From positions 1 to 37,006 of the forward strand of contig SMVQ01000125.1 in assembly GCA_004357655.1 (NCBI GenBank): 37,006 nt of DNA, written 5' to 3'. Positions within the stretch are counted from its first letter, which is position 1, and every line of letters starts with the position of its first letter. A program made the translations under genes and the position numbers. The notes below the pieces were generated by a model. It saw nothing but the letters and a program-made list of their open reading frames with translations, ran no database searches and was not told the DNA's origin. This document shows, piece after piece, positions 32,865 through 37,006 of the stretch. The stretch is from Planctomycetota bacterium (GTDB lineage: Bacteria; Planctomycetota; UBA1135; GCA-002686595).

Positions 32865-33875
32865 CTACCGCAACGGCTCACCCACGAGTCCGAAGAACGG
32901 CGACATGTCCACCTCGTACCGGTCGAGCATCGCATCTTTCCACTGCCAATACTCGGGGTCTTCGATCGACGTGACCTCGAGGCTCGCCTCCACCGCCTGC
33001 CCGATCTCGGCCCAGGTCCCCTCCAGCGCCGCGGGTCGCGCGTCCACCTTGAGGAACAGCGTGCGGTCCTGCTCGACGATCGGCCCCCCCACCTCGCCGA
33101 CCGGTGTCGCGAACGCGAGTCGCGCGAGGGCGACGTTCGAGCGCACGACCGGCGGCATGCGGCCGCCGTCCACGCCCGAGTCCTCGATGCTGAGCTCGCG
33201 CGCCAGCTCGGCGAAATCCTCGCCCGCGGCGAGCCGGCGCCGAACCTCGTCGACAGCGTCGGCGGTGTCGAGCACGATCACCCGCACTTCGGCCCGCTCG
33301 TTCTCGAGCAGCCAGGCCCGCACGCAGCGCTCGGCGAGCAGGTCGACGAGCTTCTCCGCGCGCACGCGCGCCCGGTACGTCTCGGGGTCGAGCCCCAGGC
33401 GGCGCTCGATGAACTGGTCGAGCGTGAGTCCGGCACCGTTCTCCTGCACCTCCACCTTCATCTGGGCGAAGGTCTCGCGCAGTGCTTCGGACACGAGCTG
33501 GGGGTCGAGCTCGATCTCGAAGCGCCGCGCCTCGGCCGCGACGAGGCGCGACAGGATCACCTCTTCGAGGTAGGTCCGGACCGACGGGCTCTCGCGGAAG
33601 AGCCACGCGCCGAGCAGCTCGGACGCGAGCACGGGCTGATCGGCCACCATCGCGACGACGTCCGTGCCGGAAACCTTGGGCGCCGCGCGCGGCACCGGTG
33701 TCTCCCCCGCGTCCTGCGCGGCCCCGGCTTCCGCGCCGGTCGCCGGCGCGAGGGCCGTCGCCCGGCGCGCGGGGCGCGTGTCCGGGGGCGGGCGGTTGGC
33801 AGCCGATTGGCAGCCGAGGGCGAGCGCGAGGGCGAGCGCGACGCCCGCCGACCGGGTCGTATCCGTCGTATCCAT
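32865..33875 (-). CDS. Parvulin-type peptidyl-prolyl isomerase-like lipoprotein
   Basis: A 336-residue envelope protein starting at ATG 33875. The signal sequence GVALALALALGC has a good lipobox with C22, so it should be a lipoprotein. A Pro/Ala-rich linker (25-68) leads to a SurA-like N-terminal helical domain (70-190: VADQPVLASELL, YLEEVILSRLVAAEARR) and a parvulin domain (about 195-280: VRVIVLDTADAVDEVRRRL, AAGEDFAELARELSIEDS, GVDGGRMPPV, FATPVGEVGGPIVEQD). The C-terminal GYH signature of active parvulins is replaced by EQDRTLFLKV, so catalysis is uncertain and a chaperone role is equally possible. It starts 19 bases after the stop of the zinc-finger protein gene and is probably in the same operon. 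Confidence 0.8.
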   Translation of the reverse strand: MDTTDTTRSAGVALALALALGCQSAANRPPPDTRPARRATALAPATGAEAGAAQDAGETPVPRAAPKVSGTDVVAMVADQPVLASELLGAWLFRESPSVRTYLEEVILSRLVAAEARRFEIELDPQLVSEALRETFAQMKVEVQENGAGLTLDQFIERRLGLDPETYRARVRAEKLVDLLAERCVRAWLLENERAEVRVIVLDTADAVDEVRRRLAAGEDFAELARELSIEDSGVDGGRMPPVVRSNVALARLAFATPVGEVGGPIVEQDRTLFLKVDARPAALEGTWAEIGQAVEASLEVTSIEDPEYWQWKDAMLDRYEVDMSPFFGLVGEPLR

Positions 33876-33894
33876 GGGCAGGGCCTGGACCACG

Positions 33895-35451
33895 TCAGCG
33901 GTAGAAGATCTTGCGCACGACGCCCACGCCGTGGCACGTGGGGCACTTGTGGAGCGTGGTCCCGCCGCTGCCCGTTCCGCCGCCGCCGACGTACATGACC
34001 TCCACCGCACCACTGCCGGCGCAGGTCGCGCAGTTCTGAAACCTCGGCTTCGGCTTCAGCTCGACGTCGCCGACGTGCTCGGCGTAGAACGCACGGATCC
34101 ACTGCGCGCGGCCGTTCACGGAGAACGTCGACCAGAACCGGTCGTAGTCCTCGGCCTCGTCGGTGCGGCTCCGCGCCTTGCGGGCGAGCTCCTGGTTCTT
34201 GAGGAAGCGCTTGATCTTCGCCTCCATCGCCGCGCGCTCCTGGTCCTTGACGGAGACCTCGGGGGCGGCCTGGCCCTCGTCCTCGATCCCCGCCCGCGCC
34301 TGATCCTCGCCGAGCAGCCACGTCCCGAGGCCGTACGACGCGAGCTGGTAGCGCCGCGCCGAGCGGTTCGCCCAGAAAGCCATGATGTGGTCGGGCTGAA
34401 CCTCCTCCGATAACTGCTTCTGCACATCTGCCAGCACATGGTCGCGGATCTCCTGCGGCAGCCCCTCTTCGGCGTAGCCCACGGCCTCGGCGTAGGTCGT
34501 GTACTCCAGGGCGGCGGCCCGCGCGAACCGGCGCAGCCAGTAGTGCCAGCGCTTCTCGACGAGGTCCAGGATCGCCTTGTCCCGCGCCTTGAGGATCCGC
34601 GATTTCTTCTTGTTGACGTCCTCGTAGAGCGGGCTCTCCGGGAACAGCGCCTCGAACTCCTCGAGCGCGAGGAGCGCCTCGTCGAACCGCTTGCGCTTGC
34701 GGAGCGTGTCGACCTCGTGGAGGTAATCGATCTGCCCCTGCTGCTCGGCCTTCACCTGCGCGAGCTGAAGCGCGAAGGCGACCTCCTCCGGCTTGAACTC
34801 GGGATCGAGCTCGGCCGCTGCCGCGAAGTGCTCGGCGGCGCGGCGGAAATCGAGGATCCGCTCGCAGAGCCGCGCGAGCTCGAAGTGCGCCTCCGGATCG
34901 TCCAGGGCCGTATTCGCGAGGTTCTGGGCGTAGATCTCGTCGCGCGAGTAGACGTCCAGCGCGGGGATGCGCAGCCCTTGCGAGATGCTCTGCACGCGGA
35001 GTTTGGGGACCGCCTGGAGGTTGCCGCCCGTCTTCACGATCAGGTTGTCGCCCTCGCGCGACTGGATCACGCCGATCACCTCGCCGCCGCCGCGCAACTG
35101 GATGCTGACGGCGTCGATCATGAGCTCCTCGGAGGAGACGTCGACGTAGCCGAAGCGCTCCCGCAGGGCTGCCTCCTGCGGCGGGTCCATGAGGCTCCAG
35201 GGCAGGCGGACCCGGCCGCCGTTCGCGAGGAGCCCGAACTGGATCCCGTCGGGGTCGTGCTCGAGGATCTCGCCCCAGCGGATGGAGCCATCGCGCAGGC
35301 GAAGCATGATGACGTCCTTCGGCGCGCCGGCATCCTCGCTCGGCGAGAGCTGCACGGAGGCCGTCTCCGCGGGCGGGGTCTGCGCGGCGACGGCGGGCAC
35401 GAGGAGCACAGGGCTCGCGAGCGCAACGATCGAAATAGTCCAGTTCATCAT
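33895..35451 (-). CDS. Secreted TPR-like protein with a C-terminal half DnaJ zinc finger
   Basis: An exported protein of 518 residues that I cannot name. The signal peptide (1-23, ending AVAA) is followed by two short beta-rich stretches (about 50-150) in which the pattern 'L.dGs...G.i.....' (RLRDGSIRWGEILEHDPDG and SIQLRGGGEVIGVIQ) occurs twice. Helical TPR-like repeats follow (about 175-290, with AHFELARLCERILDFRRAAEHF), then a mixed, partly coiled region. The last 48 residues carry two CxxCxGxG motifs, C474-C477 and C503-C506, separated by a Gly-rich turn: half of the DnaJ cysteine-rich domain, enough to bind one zinc ion. A strong AGGAG sits before the ATG-ATG start, within the stop of the pseudopilin gene. 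The motif order suggests protein binding or quality control in the envelope; that is inference. Confidence 0.75.
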   Translation of the reverse strand: MMNWTISIVALASPVLLVPAVAAQTPPAETASVQLSPSEDAGAPKDVIMLRLRDGSIRWGEILEHDPDGIQFGLLANGGRVRLPWSLMDPPQEAALRERFGYVDVSSEELMIDAVSIQLRGGGEVIGVIQSREGDNLIVKTGGNLQAVPKLRVQSISQGLRIPALDVYSRDEIYAQNLANTALDDPEAHFELARLCERILDFRRAAEHFAAAAELDPEFKPEEVAFALQLAQVKAEQQGQIDYLHEVDTLRKRKRFDEALLALEEFEALFPESPLYEDVNKKKSRILKARDKAILDLVEKRWHYWLRRFARAAALEYTTYAEAVGYAEEGLPQEIRDHVLADVQKQLSEEVQPDHIMAFWANRSARRYQLASYGLGTWLLGEDQARAGIEDEGQAAPEVSVKDQERAAMEAKIKRFLKNQELARKARSRTDEAEDYDRFWSTFSVNGRAQWIRAFYAEHVGDVELKPKPRFQNCATCAGSGAVEVMYVGGGGTGSGGTTLHKCPTCHGVGVVRKIFYR

Positions 35452-35454
35452 GGT

Positions 35455-35461
35455 TCTCCTA
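35455..35461 (-). promoter_or_regulatory. Ribosome-binding site overlapping a stop codon
   Basis: On the minus strand TAGGAGA contains both the TAG stop of the pseudopilin gene (35459-35461) and the AGGAGA ribosome site for the next gene, three bases before its tandem ATG-ATG. This couples the two genes and fixes the start of the zinc-finger protein. Confidence 0.7.
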
Positions 35462-35947
35462 TCGGGCGGTTTCCACCTTGGCCGGGGCGGGGAGGCTGCG
35501 CTCGACGAACTGCCTGCGCATTCGTTCCCCGAAGGGGATCTCGCGCAGCATGATCGTCGTGAAGCGTCGGGTGCGTTGCACGCCGGATGACTTCCACTTC
35601 ATGTCGACGTCGACGCGGTATTCGAGGGGGCGGTCGGGGTTGGGCTCGGCCGTCGCAGAGTAGAGCACGGCGGGCGCGGCCGGCACCTCGCGGTCCACGA
35701 TCGGCAGCGGCTCGCCGGCCTCACCGTCCTCGCCGAGCGGAAACATCGACTCCTCGAGGTCGGCGAGGACCGACTCGATCGCCGCCGAGGCCGCGGTGCG
35801 CATCGCCGCCGTGCGCGACAGAGCCGCGCCGAACGTCAGCAGGCTGATCAGCACGGTCATCCCGATCACGAGGATGCCCATGGCGAGGACGACCTCGAGG
35901 ATCGTGAAGCCTGCATTCCCAGGTGCTTTCGATACGGCCGGAGTCAT
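35459..35947 (-). CDS. Type II secretion / type IV pilus pseudopilin (GspI/PilV-like)
   Basis: A 162-residue minor pseudopilin. After a short leader the prepilin peptidase site is clear: G13 followed by FTILE with the conserved glutamate at mature position 5 (E18), then a hydrophobic helix VVLAMGILVIGMTVLISLL. The remaining 125 residues form a small globular part with no recognisable family. The ATG overlaps the stop of the preceding pseudopilin gene (ATGA). Two pseudopilins in a row suggest that a larger gsp/pil operon extends to the right of the window; whether it belongs to secretion or to pili cannot be told. Confidence 0.85.
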   Translation of the reverse strand: MTPAVSKAPGNAGFTILEVVLAMGILVIGMTVLISLLTFGAALSRTAAMRTAASAAIESVLADLEESMFPLGEDGEAGEPLPIVDREVPAAPAVLYSATAEPNPDRPLEYRVDVDMKWKSSGVQRTRRFTTIMLREIPFGERMRRQFVERSLPAPAKVETAR

Positions 35948-37006
35948 AGGTTCCAGTCGTCGTTGTACAACGCCAAGGTCACTTCCGTGACCACGAGACC
36001 GCCGAAGTGCACGCGCTCCCCCGCAGGATGCTGCACGGGTGCCGTACCCCTCCGCCCGCGCTGGACCTGGACTCGATCACCGTCGACCGACTGGATCAGC
36101 ATCCACTCCGGTCCGATCAGGACGAGCCGTCCGGCGCCCGGAAGGCGCGCGCCGTTGTCGACCTGGAAGCTCGTGGCGCTGGCCTCGAGCATGTCGGTCG
36201 TGCGCGTCCTGCGGCGGACATCGACCGGCCGCTCGAACTCGAGCTCCAGGCGCACGCGGCGTGGCAGCAGCGGCGCGTTCGCCACGCGCGGCATGCCGGC
36301 ACCGGGCTCGTTCCACTCGTGGTACGTCGGGTCGGGCCGATCGCGCTTCCACGCGTCCCACGACGCCGAGCTGTCCGCCAGCTCGAAGCCGATGTGCCAG
36401 CCTTCCCTCACGATCGAGGTCTGGGTCGCGAGCTGGATACCGAACCAGAGCAGCCCGCCCGAGACCTCGTTCAGCGCGCCGACCGGCGGCTCGTTGCGCG
36501 CGTCGAAGAACCCCGGCGCGAAGTACGACGTCCGATCCAGGCGACCGTACAGTTGTTCGCCGCGCCACAGCACGCCCTCGTGCGGGGCCGCCTTGCCCGC
36601 CGGCAGGATCGCCCAGCAGACCTCGATGAGGCCCGAGCGCATGGCGCGCCCGGTCGCGCCCGTCGGGGATTTCGCCGCGGGCTCCGTCGCGTCCTCTGGG
36701 CCCTGCTGCGCGACGAGATCGCGCTTCCGAAGAATGGCGAGCTCCGCCGCGGAGGCCTGACGCACGAGGCGAACGCGCGGCCAGACGCGCTCGAAGGCGC
36801 CATCGGCGTCGACGTCGAACTGCGCCCACTCGACGAGGAAGTCGCCCTGAGCTCCGTTGTGCAAACTTCGGAGGTCATGCGCGAAGATTGCGGCGACGAC
36901 CGAGGCCTGCTCCGTGAGGCTGCGCTGGACCTCGCCGCGGCTCCACAGCCGCAGCGACGTGTCGAGCAGCCGAAAGACCGCCACCATCAGGATCGAGGCC
37001 AGGCCG
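35944..37006 (-). CDS. Pseudopilin-like protein (GspJ/PilW-like), 5' end cut by the window
   Basis: The frame is open from the stop at 35944 to the window edge, at least 353 codons. The first visible residues (GLASILMVAVFRLLDTSLRLW) look like the second half of a prepilin N-terminal helix, so the processing site lies just outside the window. An internal ATG at 36987 is not the likely start. The rest is a large globular domain with many aromatic and Arg/Glu residues (for example SGLIEVCWAILP, VRLELEFERPV) and a C-terminal part with the pattern 'RLVLIGPEWMLIQSVDGDRVQVQRGRRGT'-type beta strands, given here only in outline. GspJ/PilW is the best guess because of order (followed by GspI/PilV-like) and size; the function within the pseudopilus is inference. 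Confidence 0.65.
   Translation of the reverse strand, partial: GLASILMVAVFRLLDTSLRLWSRGEVQRSLTEQASVVAAIFAHDLRSLHNGAQGDFLVEWAQFDVDADGAFERVWPRVRLVRQASAAELAILRKRDLVAQQGPEDATEPAAKSPTGATGRAMRSGLIEVCWAILPAGKAAPHEGVLWRGEQLYGRLDRTSYFAPGFFDARNEPPVGALNEVSGGLLWFGIQLATQTSIVREGWHIGFELADSSASWDAWKRDRPDPTYHEWNEPGAGMPRVANAPLLPRRVRLELEFERPVDVRRRTRTTDMLEASATSFQVDNGARLPGAGRLVLIGPEWMLIQSVDGDRVQVQRGRRGTAPVQHPAGERVHFGGLVVTEVTLALYNDDWNL

Noticed and set aside
32136-33998. 620-codon open frame on the plus strand opposite scpB and the parvulin-like gene
   Set aside because: Crosses two recognised genes and the spacer between them; no family motif.
35963-36760. 265-codon open frame on the plus strand opposite the partial pseudopilin
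   Set aside because: Ser/Arg/Pro-rich shadow with no motif; the minus-strand frame has a prepilin-like helix and proper overlaps with its neighbour.

Overview
The window is a high-GC stretch of bacterial chromosome, densely coded and with little intergenic space. The gene set points to a diderm bacterium that makes peptidoglycan: apolipoprotein N-acyltransferase, lipoproteins, an RND efflux system, periplasmic foldase-like proteins, pseudopilins and a complete elongasome. The order ribH-nusB-ftsY, the very long non-catalytic insertions and the secreted protein with a DnaJ-type half zinc finger would suit a member of the Planctomycetota or a neighbouring high-GC phylum. This lineage call is inference from style and context; no rRNA gene is present to settle it.

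Layout. (1) 2-1087, plus: 3' part of an amino-acid permease, whose end overlaps rodA convergently. (2) 1063-8571, minus: the rod-shape operon mreB-mreC-mreD-mrdA(PBP2)-rodA, tightly coupled except for an 89-nt near-perfect inverted repeat that starts on the mreB stop codon and separates mreB from mreC. PBP2 carries about 400 extra residues before its transpeptidase domain, and MreC has what looks like a second beta-domain. (3) 8870-13285, minus: moeA-lnt, then a coiled-coil membrane protein and a 78-residue membrane protein that have their own strong promoter, whose -35 box overlaps the lnt stop codon. (4) 13563-21986, plus: one membrane-fusion protein and two different RND permeases, an MdtABC-like arrangement without an outer-membrane channel gene. 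(5) 22130-29584, plus: ribH-nusB-ftsY in overlapping frames, then an O-antigen-ligase-like protein with a TPR-like tail, then an OmpR-type response regulator and its histidine kinase. (6) 29798-37006, minus: two pseudopilins (the first cut by the window edge), a secreted TPR-like protein with a half zinc finger, a parvulin-like lipoprotein, scpB, and a membrane-anchored PpiD/SurA-like protein with a histidine-rich cytoplasmic tail and acidic repeats.

How the genes fit together. Most of the window serves the cell envelope: wall elongation (MreBCD, PBP2, RodA), lipoprotein maturation (Lnt), membrane protein insertion (FtsY), export (RND), surface polysaccharide (ligase), envelope protein folding (two foldase-like proteins) and pseudopilus building. 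Three minus-strand promoters share a -10 element of the form TA(T/C)ACT, two of them with a 16-bp spacer from a TTGA-type -35 box, which suggests ordinary housekeeping-sigma control.

I see no mobile element with a transposase, no CRISPR array, no tRNA or rRNA and no obvious defence system. The points most worth following up are the giant PBP2, the 89-nt palindrome, the MreC domain duplication, the coiled-coil envelope gene pair next to the mre operon, and the histidine-rich/acid-repeat foldase-like protein.
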